NCBI GenBank assembly: GCA_964594985.1
Contig: CAZQNQ010000009.1
Location: 1-64,000, forward strand
Source of the DNA: JADLHS01 sp964594985
Lineage (GTDB): Bacteria; Verrucomicrobiota; Verrucomicrobiia; Limisphaerales; JADLHS01
Direction of reading: 5' to 3'
DNA: 64,000 nt
The first letter of the stretch is position 1. The number at the start of each line of letters is the position of its first letter. Below are positions 19,101 through 26,513 of this stretch, piece after piece. A program made the translations under genes and the position numbers. The notes beneath the pieces are model-generated. The model saw only the letters and a program-made list of their open reading frames with translations, was not told the DNA's origin and did not search any database.

Positions 19101-20467
19101 ACGGCGCAACCGCCGGCAACTATTCCGTCACAGCCCCGACCACAACCGCCAGCATCACCGAGCGCACCTTGACGGTCAGCGCGTCCGGAGTGGACAAAAC
19201 TTACGATGGAACGACCAATGCCACCGTTAATTTGTCCGATGACAGAGTCAGCGGTGATGATGTGATTACAGCTTACGCGGAGGCGGCGTTTTCGAGCAAA
19301 GTCGTAGGTGACGACCAAGCCATCGGCGTGAGCGGGATTTCGATTGCTGGCGGTACCGATTCCGGCAACTATTTGTTGGGGAATATCACCGCCAGCGCGA
19401 CGGCCAATATCACGGTACGCACCTTGACGGTCACGGCGACCGGCATTGACAAGCCGTACGACGGCAACACTGACGCGACAGTGACACTGGCTGACAATCG
19501 AGTGTCTGGTGATGATGTCGTCATTGCTTATACCTCGGCGCAGTTTGAAGATTCGGGGGCGGGATCTGACAAGCCGGTTCATGTGAGCGGCATATCCATC
19601 ACCGGAGGCGATGATGCAACCAATTATCTGCTGGACAATACCACCACCGCCACGACGGCAAATATCCTCGCCAACCCGTTGGATGTTGCATTGGATTCGT
19701 CGGAGAATCCGACCGGTTATTCCGACGAAGTGACTTTCACGGCCACATTGACACCCGCTGAAGCGACCGGCGAAGTGCAATTCAAGACCAACAACGTGGC
19801 CTTCGGCAGTCCCGTGACCGTGGTGGCTGGAACCGCCGTGAGCAGCGCCACCGCAGCCCTGCCGCGCGGAACAAACATCATCACCGCAGAATTCACCGGG
19901 AATGGCGATTATACCGGCATGTTTGCCACCAACACTTTGGAGCAGATTGTCACCAACCATCCGCCGGTCGCCGTGGACGTGACGTATCACCGGGTGAAAG
20001 ACACTTTGCTACAGATTGCGATTGCCGATCTGCTCACCAACGTCACGGATGTGGTGGATGGTGACACCATTGTGTTGCAAGGCGTGGGGGCCGGGACCAA
20101 CGGGGCCATCATTACCACGAACAGCGCTTACATTTTCTATACCCCCGGCACCGGGGCCAACAGCAATGACAACGACAGCTTTACCTACACGGTGGACGAC
20201 GGTTATGGCGGCAGTGGCACGGCGAACATTCTGGTGAATGTCTATAATGCCGCCGGGCCCGCGCAGTTGAGCATCCCGACCAATGGCGTGGTCAACATTA
20301 CCTTCTTCGGCATCCCGAACGACACCTACCTTGTGCAGACGACAACCAACTTGTCCGTGCCGTGGTGGCCGTTGAGCACCAACACCGCCGGCCTCGACGG
20401 GTCCTGGCTGTTCACGGACTTAAACGCCACCAATGCGCAGCAATATTATCGGGCAGCGCAACCCTGA
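16121..20467 (+). CDS. Giant beta-helical adhesin-like protein with YDG and cadherin-like domains
   Basis: A 1448-aa exported protein. Signal peptide (MLITLLALLGAAPRSEA), then about 800 residues of Gly/Thr/Ser repeats (AGNLTVSGG, GTGTLTQGANASITVTG) with the rhythm of a right-handed parallel beta-helix, as in autotransporter passengers. Next come an Ig-like segment, three YDG repeats (KVYDGDTS about 936, KTYDGTTN about 1026, KPYDGNTD about 1108), another Ig-like domain (EVTFTATLTPAEATGEVQF), a cadherin-like domain (TYTVDDGYGGSGTANILVNV) and the shared C-terminal module ending in QQYYRAAQP. Such proteins are usually surface adhesins or matrix components. No transporter domain is fused, so the secretion route is unclear. 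Confidence 0.8.
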   Translation: MKTILTKINPVLPMLITLLALLGAAPRSEAADFVATTTGNWALGETWGNSGNNVAGSGYPTTGDAATINPGVTVTVAAVAACATLTVDGTLAANNAMTVSGDTLFSSTGSYTCGAATGTRTFTGNVTLAAGSSWTSASAGPCSFGGNLINNAATFTGNGTYTFTGVSKTISGATTTALTAATINGGSYTLDSSSVITISGALTFSGTTPTLLNNGALTFATTSGTGTLTQGANASITVTGANSPWGGTVTLAATASGNTVTYSGLSQNLKATTYHHLTVSGSGNLGQSWPTITVNGTCTLGGTVVVNNFSGTFGALVVSGSAVTANAAVVISGAGNLTVSGGFLFAQGGPLTVGGATTVSGGYLRLGNAATFTGDFTLSGGAYTNSANSAVTFGGNLTHSSGGYVFGTGINTLSGSDKSITGTIAITNVTVTGTYQVDALTVTSFLRLVSGGLTSANNLTLGNGATIIRTTGTLDAAPTFGTTVNVAYGGATAVTTGAEIPTGTTVLSVLTVTNTSVDGVTLGANLTANGASTVGAGAKLNIPTTMEIKNSLSINASGLVAVSNGGTLKNSGAATITSTAATLTFASGAKFQHAVTSTTGTVPTAGWNANATLEIMNTAQIGGTPPGGLGQSFGNVTWDNNQSSGCNLVGVNLNNIAGTFTVKNTGAFDLRLGSTQSPTENWGNLVLQGGALTTSSSTGVPILNVAGNVTFSGGTLTIVNAAPLNLGGDWTKSVGTFVPGTGTVTFNKSGPQTVSGSTTFNRVSVLNGAVLALAANQTAATLALNGVNKASGTWGATDSGASFINDAFFSGTAGILNITTGVLSSVMVTRHAGTGSTSTYGDALSFDVSVAGATPTGSITLKNDGVSGTTIGTGTLSGGSVTITLADIALSAGSYTNIVAVYGGDENFNSGNSSALTPAQTVTPKPLTISGVTASGKVYDGDTSAEIDAGGANISGGIVGSDDVGLVTTGAVGAFDTKNVGTDKTVTINNLTLDGATAGNYSVTAPTTTASITERTLTVSASGVDKTYDGTTNATVNLSDDRVSGDDVITAYAEAAFSSKVVGDDQAIGVSGISIAGGTDSGNYLLGNITASATANITVRTLTVTATGIDKPYDGNTDATVTLADNRVSGDDVVIAYTSAQFEDSGAGSDKPVHVSGISITGGDDATNYLLDNTTTATTANILANPLDVALDSSENPTGYSDEVTFTATLTPAEATGEVQFKTNNVAFGSPVTVVAGTAVSSATAALPRGTNIITAEFTGNGDYTGMFATNTLEQIVTNHPPVAVDVTYHRVKDTLLQIAIADLLTNVTDVVDGDTIVLQGVGAGTNGAIITTNSAYIFYTPGTGANSNDNDSFTYTVDDGYGGSGTANILVNVYNAAGPAQLSIPTNGVVNITFFGIPNDTYLVQTTTNLSVPWWPLSTNTAGLDGSWLFTDLNATNAQQYYRAAQP

Positions 20468-20547
20468 TTCCGCAACCCAACGCTGTCCACCAATTCGAGG
20501 CCAGGCCGCTCTAAAACCCTTTATTTTCTGAGGAAATCCAAGGGTAG

Positions 20548-20573
20548 GCGGGTGAAGGGAATCAAACCCTCGT
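20548..20573 (-). repeat. tRNA-Gly 3'-end fragment (possible old attachment site)
   Basis: On the minus strand this reads as a T-arm and acceptor 3' half (ACGAGGGTTTGATTCCC then TTCACCCGC). It matches the fragment at 43987-44012 in 25 of 26 positions and the same orientation. No tRNA 5' half is present. Such fragments are left when an island integrates into a tRNA gene. Confidence 0.55.
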
Positions 20574-20622
20574 GTCAAATAGTGGTATCCAATGGCGAAT
20601 AGTTGAACGAGGAGGTTGACCC

Positions 20623-20652
20623 AATCACGACCAGACTTATCGTGGTCGTGAT
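20623..20652. promoter_or_regulatory. Operator-like dyad overlapping the Rrf2 start codon
   Basis: ATCACGACCA (20624-20633) and TGGTCGTGAT (20643-20652) are perfect inverted repeats. The left half-site AATCACGAC is the exact complement of GTCGTGATT found upstream of yezD. A copy with the same 7-bp spacing as that site (AATCACGAC, 7 bp, ATCGTGGTC) also fits at 20623-20647. The position over the start codon suits autorepression. Confidence 0.55.
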
Positions 20653-21112
20653 GCGTGTATCGAAAAAGACTGACTATGCTCTGCGGGCACTGTTCACCCT
20701 TGTGGATCATCATGGCGGCCAGCCAATCCCAATCCGGGAATTGGCCCGCCGCAATGATGTCCCCAAAAAGTTCCTTGAACAGATCATGCTCGAACTCAAG
20801 GCGCGCAATTGGGTGGATAGCACGGCGGGCGCGCGCGGCGGTTATTACCTTTCCCGCAAGCCTGCTGAGATCATGATGGGCGAGGTGGTGCGGCATTTTG
20901 ACGGGATTCTCGCGCCGATTGATTGTGTTTCCGTGACGGGCTACCAGCGTTGCTCCCAAGAGTCCGTCTGCCGGTTTCGCCGCGTTTTTCTTGATGCTCG
21001 TAACTATGTTGCCAGTGTGATGGATCGTTCATCTTTGGCGGATGTGGCCAAAGGTCTGCCGGTTTCGCAACGGGAGGTGGAAATTGGTTTTCAAGGTGGC
21101 GAAGGCATCTAG
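20651..21112 (+). CDS. Rrf2-family transcription regulator, likely of sulfur/cysteine genes
   Basis: A 153-aa protein with the Rrf2 winged helix: SKKTDYALRALFTLV, IRELARRNDVPKKFLEQIMLELK, and the wing STAGARGGYYLSRKP. Three cysteines (C92, C101, C107) sit where IscR-type members bind an iron-sulfur cluster, although the spacing C-x8-C-x5-C differs from the canonical one. Gram-positive CymR, which represses cysteine and sulfur uptake genes, belongs to the same family. The divergence from IscR and the downstream YezD, sulfate-binding protein and CysK genes suggest the same job here. The start is ATG 20651, the residue where family proteins begin; an upstream in-frame TTG would add 16 unrelated residues. 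The matching dyads at 20623, 21173 and 21291 are candidate operators. Confidence 0.9.
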   Translation: MRVSKKTDYALRALFTLVDHHGGQPIPIRELARRNDVPKKFLEQIMLELKARNWVDSTAGARGGYYLSRKPAEIMMGEVVRHFDGILAPIDCVSVTGYQRCSQESVCRFRRVFLDARNYVASVMDRSSLADVAKGLPVSQREVEIGFQGGEGI

Positions 21113-21147
21113 TTTTGCCTCAATCAAAAACTTTTTTAAGAAAACCA

Positions 21148-21175
21148 TTGACCGCGCCGACACAATCCCCATAAT
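21148..21175 (+). promoter_or_regulatory. Sigma70-like promoter of the yezD-porin-sbp-cysK genes
   Basis: TTGACC (21148-21153), 16-bp spacer, CATAAT (21170-21175). The -10 box overlaps the first operator-like dyad, which is what a repressor site would look like. Confidence 0.55.
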
Positions 21176-21197
21176 AACGACAGAATTAGTCGTGATT
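21173..21197. promoter_or_regulatory. Operator-like dyad 1 upstream of yezD
   Basis: AATAACGAC, 7 bp, GTCGTGATT: an inverted repeat with one mismatch, covering the -10 box and expected transcription start. It matches the dyad at 21291-21315 at 16 of 25 aligned positions and shares its right half-site exactly with the complement of the left arm at 20623. Confidence 0.6.
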
Positions 21198-21290
21198 TGA
21201 AATGAATGTCAGCGCGAAATCAAAAAGTGAAACTGCTTCAGTCAGAGCGGGAAATCGCGCCCTCATCCCGACCGCTTTTTATTTGCGTTT

Positions 21291-21315
21291 AATGACTACT
21301 AATCAAGTAGCTATT
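21291..21315. promoter_or_regulatory. Operator-like dyad 2 upstream of yezD
   Basis: AATGACTAC-TAATCAA-GTAGCTATT, with the palindrome extending to TTAAT/ATTAA at 21289-21317. It is 35 bp before the yezD start and 118 bp (centre to centre) from dyad 1. It could be a second regulator site or an mRNA leader hairpin. Confidence 0.5.
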
Positions 21316-21349
21316 AAGCCGACTGGCAAATCACGCTTTTGAAACGTTT

Positions 21350-21586
21350 ATGAGCACAGCTCGATCAAATCCAAATCTTACCGATGACTCCGGCCAGAAC
21401 TGGCAGGACATCGTCCGGCAACATGTCGAATCCCTCCGGTTCGGGACGGTGGAAATCATCGTTCATGACTCGCGCGTCATCCAGATCGAGAAGACCGAGC
21501 GCGTGCGCTTGGGCAAGACCGGGGCCGGCGCGGATACGGTGCGGATTGAACTCAACGCGGAGAATCGTGCGCCGAAAAAACAATGA
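21350..21586 (+). CDS. yezD: YezD-family (DUF2292) small protein
   Basis: A 78-aa protein whose core IVRQHVESLRFGTVEIIVHDSRVIQIEKTERVRL matches the short YezD/DUF2292 family: one helix followed by a beta-hairpin. Members are frequently found beside sulfate assimilation genes; their biochemical role is unknown. Here it is the first gene after the Rrf2-type operator region and its stop overlaps the porin start (ATGA), implying translational coupling. The N-terminal 20 residues are polar and probably disordered. Confidence 0.8.
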   Translation: MSTARSNPNLTDDSGQNWQDIVRQHVESLRFGTVEIIVHDSRVIQIEKTERVRLGKTGAGADTVRIELNAENRAPKKQ

Positions 21587-23346
21587 GCATGGCCAAAACA
21601 ATTGAAAGACCTGTGACCCGTCGAACGGGACTTGTCTCCCTGCTGCGCCCGTTGGCAATCGGGACAATGCTTTTTGTTCTGTTTGGCACGGTTTCCGCGC
21701 AGAATGCGGCCAGTTCCCCAACGGGCAACAATGTCATTGCGACACCCGGGCCGACGCAGGCCGAATTCCAAGCGCAGTCGGAGTTGATCCAAAAACTGCT
21801 CGGTCGCATTGATCAGTTGGAGAAAAACGATTCTGAACGTGCGACGGCGTTGGCGGAGGAAGCGGCCAAGGCTCAAGCCGCCACTGACGCGCTAAAGAAA
21901 GAACACGAAGCGCGCGAGTTGAAACTGCTTGGACGCATCGGTGAGCTTGAAGGCAAGGTCGGCTCGCTCGAAGCCGGGCGGGTATTGCCGGAAATCGCCG
22001 TCACGGCGGAAGATGGTCCGACATTGCCGGAAGTGGATCAGCAGATCCGCATCCTCGAACGCAAGAATGAACTGGCCGTCGAAGCCGCCGAAGCCAGGGC
22101 CAAGGAATCCCCCAAGCTCACGATTGGTCAGAGCGGATTCTCGTTCGCGTCGGCGGATACGAACTTCGTGTTCAAGCTGCGCGGGCTGATTCAATTGGAT
22201 TCCCGCACGTTCTTCGGGGACAACGAACTCTTGCAGGGCAACGACAGTTTTCTGTTGCGCCGCGCGCGGCCGATCATCGAGGGCACGGTGTTTCGCGATT
22301 TCGATTTCCAAGTCGTGCCGGACTTTGCGGGCTCTGCCGCGACCCTTTTCGACGCGAATCTCAACTACCGTTTGCGGCCCGAATTCCAGTTGAAGTTCGG
22401 CAAGTTCAAATCACCCATCGGCTTTGAGCAACTCCAGTCCGACGCAACGTTGCCGTTCAATGAACGCTCGCTCGCCTCGGCGCTGGTGCCGACGCGCGTG
22501 GTCGGTGTGCAACTTTGGGGCGACCTTGCCGGCGGCACCATCAGCTATGCGGCGGGCATTTTCAACGGAACGGGCGATAATCGTAATTCCAACGCCAGCG
22601 ACTTCGGCGACGACAAGGAATTTGCCGGCCGCATCTTCTTGCAGCCGTTCAAACAATCGGAAAATTCCGCGTTGCAAGGAATCGGTTTCGGGTTGGGGGG
22701 CAGTTACAGCCAGGTGAAGTCGAACGCGCTCGGGTTGCCGAACACCACGGGCGGCACGTTGCCCGGTTATGCCACGGACGGGCAGCAGCAGTTCTTTGCC
22801 TACAATCCGATCACTGGAACTGTTGTAGCGGATGGCAAGCACTGGCGGCTTGCGCCACAGGCGTCGTATCTCAAAGGTCCGTTCGGTTTCCTCGGCGAAT
22901 ACACCATCTCGCACCAGGAAGTGTTGAACAACACGACGTTCGCGCGGGCACCACTGGAGCACAACGCCTGGCAGGTTTCCGCGCAATGGGTGCTGACGGG
23001 CGAGGCCGCGTCATTCACCGGCATCACTCCGCAACGTCCGTTTGATTTTAATGCCGGACGCTGGGGTGCGTGGCAACTGGTCGCCCGCTATGGCCAGCTC
23101 AACATTGACAGCGATACGTTCGGCAGCTTTGCCAACGCGACCTCGTCGGCAAACTCCGCGACGGCGTGGGGTGTTGGGATCAACTGGTGGCTCAATAAAA
23201 ACGTCCGGGTGCTGACCAGCTATTCGCACACGGTGTTTGAAGGCGGTGGCGCGTTCAACCTCGCCGATCCGAGATCCATCCCCCAGGGCATCGTGACGCA
23301 GGAAGCCGAGGATGTTCTCTTCACCCGGGTGCAAATCTCATTCTGA
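21583..23346 (+). CDS. OprP/OprO-like anion porin
   Basis: A 587-aa outer-membrane protein: signal peptide (GTMLFVLFGTVSAQ), a coiled-coil segment about residues 60-130 (QSELIQKLLGRIDQLEK, ELEGKVGSLEAG) that likely trimerises in the periplasm, then a beta-barrel with FKLRGLIQLDSRTF, LLRRARPIIEGTVF, KFGKFKSPIGFEQLQS and a final aromatic residue (VQISF-stop), all typical of phosphate-selective porins O/P. In this sulfate operon it probably lets sulfate or organosulfur anions cross the outer membrane. That substrate is inferred from context, because barrels of this family vary. It starts at the ATG overlapping the yezD stop. Confidence 0.85.
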   Translation: MSMAKTIERPVTRRTGLVSLLRPLAIGTMLFVLFGTVSAQNAASSPTGNNVIATPGPTQAEFQAQSELIQKLLGRIDQLEKNDSERATALAEEAAKAQAATDALKKEHEARELKLLGRIGELEGKVGSLEAGRVLPEIAVTAEDGPTLPEVDQQIRILERKNELAVEAAEARAKESPKLTIGQSGFSFASADTNFVFKLRGLIQLDSRTFFGDNELLQGNDSFLLRRARPIIEGTVFRDFDFQVVPDFAGSAATLFDANLNYRLRPEFQLKFGKFKSPIGFEQLQSDATLPFNERSLASALVPTRVVGVQLWGDLAGGTISYAAGIFNGTGDNRNSNASDFGDDKEFAGRIFLQPFKQSENSALQGIGFGLGGSYSQVKSNALGLPNTTGGTLPGYATDGQQQFFAYNPITGTVVADGKHWRLAPQASYLKGPFGFLGEYTISHQEVLNNTTFARAPLEHNAWQVSAQWVLTGEAASFTGITPQRPFDFNAGRWGAWQLVARYGQLNIDSDTFGSFANATSSANSATAWGVGINWWLNKNVRVLTSYSHTVFEGGGAFNLADPRSIPQGIVTQEAEDVLFTRVQISF

Positions 23347-23353
23347 ACCAATC

Positions 23354-24385
23354 ATGAAAAACAATTTCTTCGTCCGCTCTTTGCTCGCTGGGGTTGCCGC
23401 CCTGTCGTTTGCCGTCGCGGCCCAAGCCAAGGACGTGACGATTCTCAACGTCTCCTACGACGTGACGCGCGAGTTTTATCAGGAATACAACCCGGTCTTC
23501 ACCGCGTTCTGGAAGGAAAAGACCGGCGATGTCGTCACAGTCAATCAATCGCACGGCGGTTCGTCGAAGCAGGCGCGGGCCGTGATTGACGGCCTGCAGG
23601 CGGACGTGGTGACGATGAATCAGGTGCTCGACATTGACGCGATTCAGGAGCGTTCCGGGGTGATTCCGGCGGGTTGGGCGGCGCGGTTGCCGAATCGCAG
23701 CGTGCCGTACACCTCGACGATCTTGTTCCTAGTCCGGCGCGGCAATCCCAAGCAGATCAAAGATTGGGACGATTTGGTGCGGCCCGGCATTTCCGTGGTG
23801 CTGCCGAATCCGAAAACTTCCGGCAACGGACGCTACAGTTATCTTGCGGCGTGGGGGTACGCGCTGAAGAAAAACGCCGGTGACGAGGTCGCGGCGCGGG
23901 AAGCAAAGGCCCGTAAGTTTGTGGGCGAGCTGTTTGCCAACGTGCCCATCCTCGACACCGGCGGACGCGGCGCCACGACCACCTTTGCGCAACGCGACAT
24001 TGGCGACGTGCTGCTTACCTTTGAGAATGAAGTCGCGCTGATCCAGAAGGAGACCGGCCCGGGCAAGCTTCAGGTCGTCGTTCCATCCGTGAGCATTCGC
24101 GCGGACAACCCCGTGGTGTGGGTGGACAAAGTCGTTGCCAAGCGTGACACCGCCGTCGTCGCGCGCGGCTATCTGGAATACCTCTACAGCGACGCCGCGC
24201 AGGAACTCGCCGCCAAGCACAACTTCCGTCCGCAAAACGCCGCCATCCTGGCGAAGTATGCGGACCGCTTCAAACCATTGGAATTACAGAGTGTCGAGGA
24301 AGTCGCGGGCAGTTGGGCCAAGGCGCAGAAGGTTCACTTCGCCGACGGCGGTTTGTTCGACCAAATCTATCAACCGAGGAAGTAA
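23354..24385 (+). CDS. sbp: Sulfate ABC transporter substrate-binding protein
   Basis: A 343-aa periplasmic protein. Signal peptide MKNNFFVRSLLAGVAALSFAVAAQA is followed by ILNVSYDVTREFYQEYNPVF, QSHGGSSKQARAVIDGLQADVVT, NPKTSGNGRYSYLAAW and DTGGRGATTTF, the ligand-contacting motifs of the Sbp/CysP family that binds sulfate or thiosulfate. It starts 7 bp after the porin stop; the upstream in-frame GTG-type start would overlap the porin. Notably no cysT, cysW or cysA permease and ATPase genes follow, so the transporter core must be elsewhere. Confidence 0.92.
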   Translation: MKNNFFVRSLLAGVAALSFAVAAQAKDVTILNVSYDVTREFYQEYNPVFTAFWKEKTGDVVTVNQSHGGSSKQARAVIDGLQADVVTMNQVLDIDAIQERSGVIPAGWAARLPNRSVPYTSTILFLVRRGNPKQIKDWDDLVRPGISVVLPNPKTSGNGRYSYLAAWGYALKKNAGDEVAAREAKARKFVGELFANVPILDTGGRGATTTFAQRDIGDVLLTFENEVALIQKETGPGKLQVVVPSVSIRADNPVVWVDKVVAKRDTAVVARGYLEYLYSDAAQELAAKHNFRPQNAAILAKYADRFKPLELQSVEEVAGSWAKAQKVHFADGGLFDQIYQPRK

Positions 24386-24386
24386 C

Positions 24387-25208
24387 ATGACCACGACATT
24401 GAATTCACCGGTTTCAACCGTGCGGCCCGCGCAAGTGCGCTCCGTCAGCGATTTGATCGCGCCGCTTGAAGCCCTGGCCGCAAAATCTCCCAGCGTCGTG
24501 GCCAGTCACGAGTTGCGATTCGAGCGCGCTGGCGCAACGCACATTTTGCCGCGCTACATTTTTCTCGGCCCGCAGGGCGGGGACACGCCGATCCGCCTCG
24601 GCATCTTCGCGGGGATTCATGGCGATGAACCGGAAGGTTCACGCGCGGCGGTCCTGTTGCTCAAGTTGCTCGATCTGATGCCGGACTTGGCGAAGGGTTA
24701 TTCGCTCTCGGTTTATCCGGTCTGCAATCCGACCGGGTTCGAGGACAACACGCGGCAATCCAGCGCGGGCAAGGACCTGAATCGCGAGTTCTGGAAAAAT
24801 TCCCGCGAGCCGGAGGTGCAGTTGCTCCAGGCGGAACTGGTGTCGCGCTCGTTCGACGGAATCATCTCGCTGCACGCCGACGACACGAGTGAGGGATTTT
24901 ATGGCTATGCGCGCGGGGCGACGCTGACCAAACACCTGATCGAACCCGCGCTGGCATCGGCGGAGAAATTATTGCCGCGCGACGGACGGCAGATGATTGA
25001 CGGTTTTCGCGCCCGCAATGGCGTCATCTTCGATTGCTATGAAGGCGTGTTGAGCGCGCCGCCGAAAGTGCGCCCGCGTCCCTTCGAGATCATCCTCGAA
25101 ACGCCAAAAGCGCCGCCGACGTATGTGAAGGACGCGGCGTTCGTCGCGGCGTTGCAATCCATTCTCATCGAGTATCGGGCGTTGCTCGCTTACGCGCCGA
25201 ACTTGTAA
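24387..25208 (+). CDS. M14-family zinc carboxypeptidase-like protein (AspA/AstE type)
   Basis: A 273-aa protein with GIHGDEPEG (zinc ligands His and Glu about residues 74-77), CNPTGFEDNTRQSSAGKDLNREFW (substrate Arg/Asn region) and SLHADD (third zinc His), and a late Glu in FEIILETPK. The family includes succinylglutamate desuccinylase, aspartoacylase and small amidases that remove an acyl or amino-acid group. No signal peptide, so it is cytoplasmic. It starts 1 bp after the sbp stop behind a good GAGGA ribosome site. Sitting between sulfate uptake and cysteine synthase, it may act on a sulfur-containing amide or peptide, but the substrate is unknown. Confidence 0.8.
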   Translation: MTTTLNSPVSTVRPAQVRSVSDLIAPLEALAAKSPSVVASHELRFERAGATHILPRYIFLGPQGGDTPIRLGIFAGIHGDEPEGSRAAVLLLKLLDLMPDLAKGYSLSVYPVCNPTGFEDNTRQSSAGKDLNREFWKNSREPEVQLLQAELVSRSFDGIISLHADDTSEGFYGYARGATLTKHLIEPALASAEKLLPRDGRQMIDGFRARNGVIFDCYEGVLSAPPKVRPRPFEIILETPKAPPTYVKDAAFVAALQSILIEYRALLAYAPNL

Positions 25209-25244
25209 CCCCGAACATAGAAACCACAAACCGAAAGCAAAACC

Positions 25245-26222
25245 ATGGCCCGCATCTACGACAACATCACTGAAACCATCGGCAACACTCCGCTCGTGCG
25301 GCTGAACCGCGTCGCGAAGAAGCACGGGGCCGTCGCCGACATCCTCGTCAAACTGGAATTCTTCAATCCGCTCTCCAGCGTGAAAGACCGCATCGGCGTG
25401 GCGATGATTGATGATGCGCTTCAATCGGGGAAGATCAACCAGGACACCGTGTTGATCGAACCCACCAGCGGCAACACCGGCATCGCCCTGGCGTTTGTCG
25501 CGGCGGCCCGCGGCTTGAAATTGGTTCTCACCATGCCCGAGACGATGAGCACGGAGCGGCGCAAGCTCCTGAAGATTTTCGGCGCGAAGCTGGTGCTCAC
25601 CGAGGGCGCGAAGGGCATGAAGGGCGCGATTGCCAAGGCCGAGGAACTCAAGCAGCAGATCCCGAACAGCGTCATCCTGCAACAGTTCTCGAATCCGTCG
25701 AACCCGGCGATTCATCGCAAGACGACGGCCGAGGAAATCTGGCGCGACACGGACGGCAAGGTGGACTTCGTCGTCGCGGGCGTGGGCACGGGCGGCACGA
25801 TCACGGGCGTGGCGGAAGTCATCAAGGAACGCAAACCGTCGTTCAAAGCCGTGGCGGTCGAGCCGATCAAGTCACCGGTCATTTCCGGCGGGCAGCCCGG
25901 CCCGCACAAGTTGCAGGGCATCGGCGCGGGTTTCATTCCCGACAATCTCAACACGAAGATCGTGGATGAAGTCATCAAGGTGAACGAAGACGATTCCGGC
26001 CCGATCTCCAAAGAGGTCAACCAGCTCGACGGCATCCCCGTCGGTATTTCCAGTGGCGCGATCATCTGGGCGGCGTTGCAACTCGCGAAACGTCCCGAGA
26101 ACGCGGGCAAGCAGATCGTCGCCATCGCGCCCTCGGCCAACGAGCGTTACCTGAGTTCCTGGTTGTTCGCCGACGTCAGCGCCGACGGCGATAAAGTCGA
26201 GGACTTGGTCTGGAAGGCCTGA
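25245..26222 (+). CDS. cysK: Cysteine synthase A (O-acetylserine sulfhydrylase)
   Basis: A 325-aa fold-type II PLP enzyme: ETIGNTPLVRL at the N-terminus, the PLP lysine K47 in NPLSSVKDRIG, the phosphate/substrate loop EPTSGNTGIALAF, VAGVGTGGTITG, and GIGAGFIP. It makes cysteine from O-acetylserine and sulfide in the cytoplasm, the last step of sulfate assimilation. It closes the sulfur operon, 36 bp after the M14-like gene. The length and motifs match CysK rather than CysM or cystathionine beta-synthase. Confidence 0.95.
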   Translation: MARIYDNITETIGNTPLVRLNRVAKKHGAVADILVKLEFFNPLSSVKDRIGVAMIDDALQSGKINQDTVLIEPTSGNTGIALAFVAAARGLKLVLTMPETMSTERRKLLKIFGAKLVLTEGAKGMKGAIAKAEELKQQIPNSVILQQFSNPSNPAIHRKTTAEEIWRDTDGKVDFVVAGVGTGGTITGVAEVIKERKPSFKAVAVEPIKSPVISGGQPGPHKLQGIGAGFIPDNLNTKIVDEVIKVNEDDSGPISKEVNQLDGIPVGISSGAIIWAALQLAKRPENAGKQIVAIAPSANERYLSSWLFADVSADGDKVEDLVWKA

Positions 26223-26275
26223 GTCGGCGAACCGGAAAAAATTTAATCGCCCACCCGAACCAAGGGAGGCTGGTC

Positions 26276-26377
26276 ATGAAAAATCAAATTTACGGAAGCT
26301 CACCGGACCACCGGAGGTTCCCAAGGAAGAACCTGAAACCCGGTGAGTCTGAGAGAGACAAACGAGACGGCAGATAG
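26276..26377 (+). CDS. Possible 33-residue leader peptide
   Basis: A short frame starting ATG AAA AAT CAA behind a strong GGGAGG ribosome site 6 nt upstream. It codes for a highly charged peptide ending KPGESERDKRDGR. The whole frame overlaps a two-tier hairpin (26299-26347). It could be a translated leader, or the Shine-Dalgarno may be chance. I have no homology support. Confidence 0.3.
   Translation: MKNQIYGSSPDHRRFPRKNLKPGESERDKRDGR
26299..26347 (+). other. Two-tier RNA hairpin between cysK and a secreted-protein gene
   Basis: CTCACCGG (26299-26306) pairs with CCGGTGAG (26340-26347), enclosing AGGTTC (26315-26320) paired with GAACCT (26329-26334). No T-tract follows. It matches no riboswitch I know. 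Confidence 0.5.
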
Positions 26378-26513
26378 TTCCCCGCCGCAACTCTTCATTG
26401 TGCTCCCCAGTCCGCTGGACGTGTCGCTGGCTTGCGGCGCGACCGCGCTCGCGCGCGGCTGTTTCGGGCGTTCTTCGGCAAATGCAGAACCAACAAATCC
26501 AAAGAAGTAAAAC

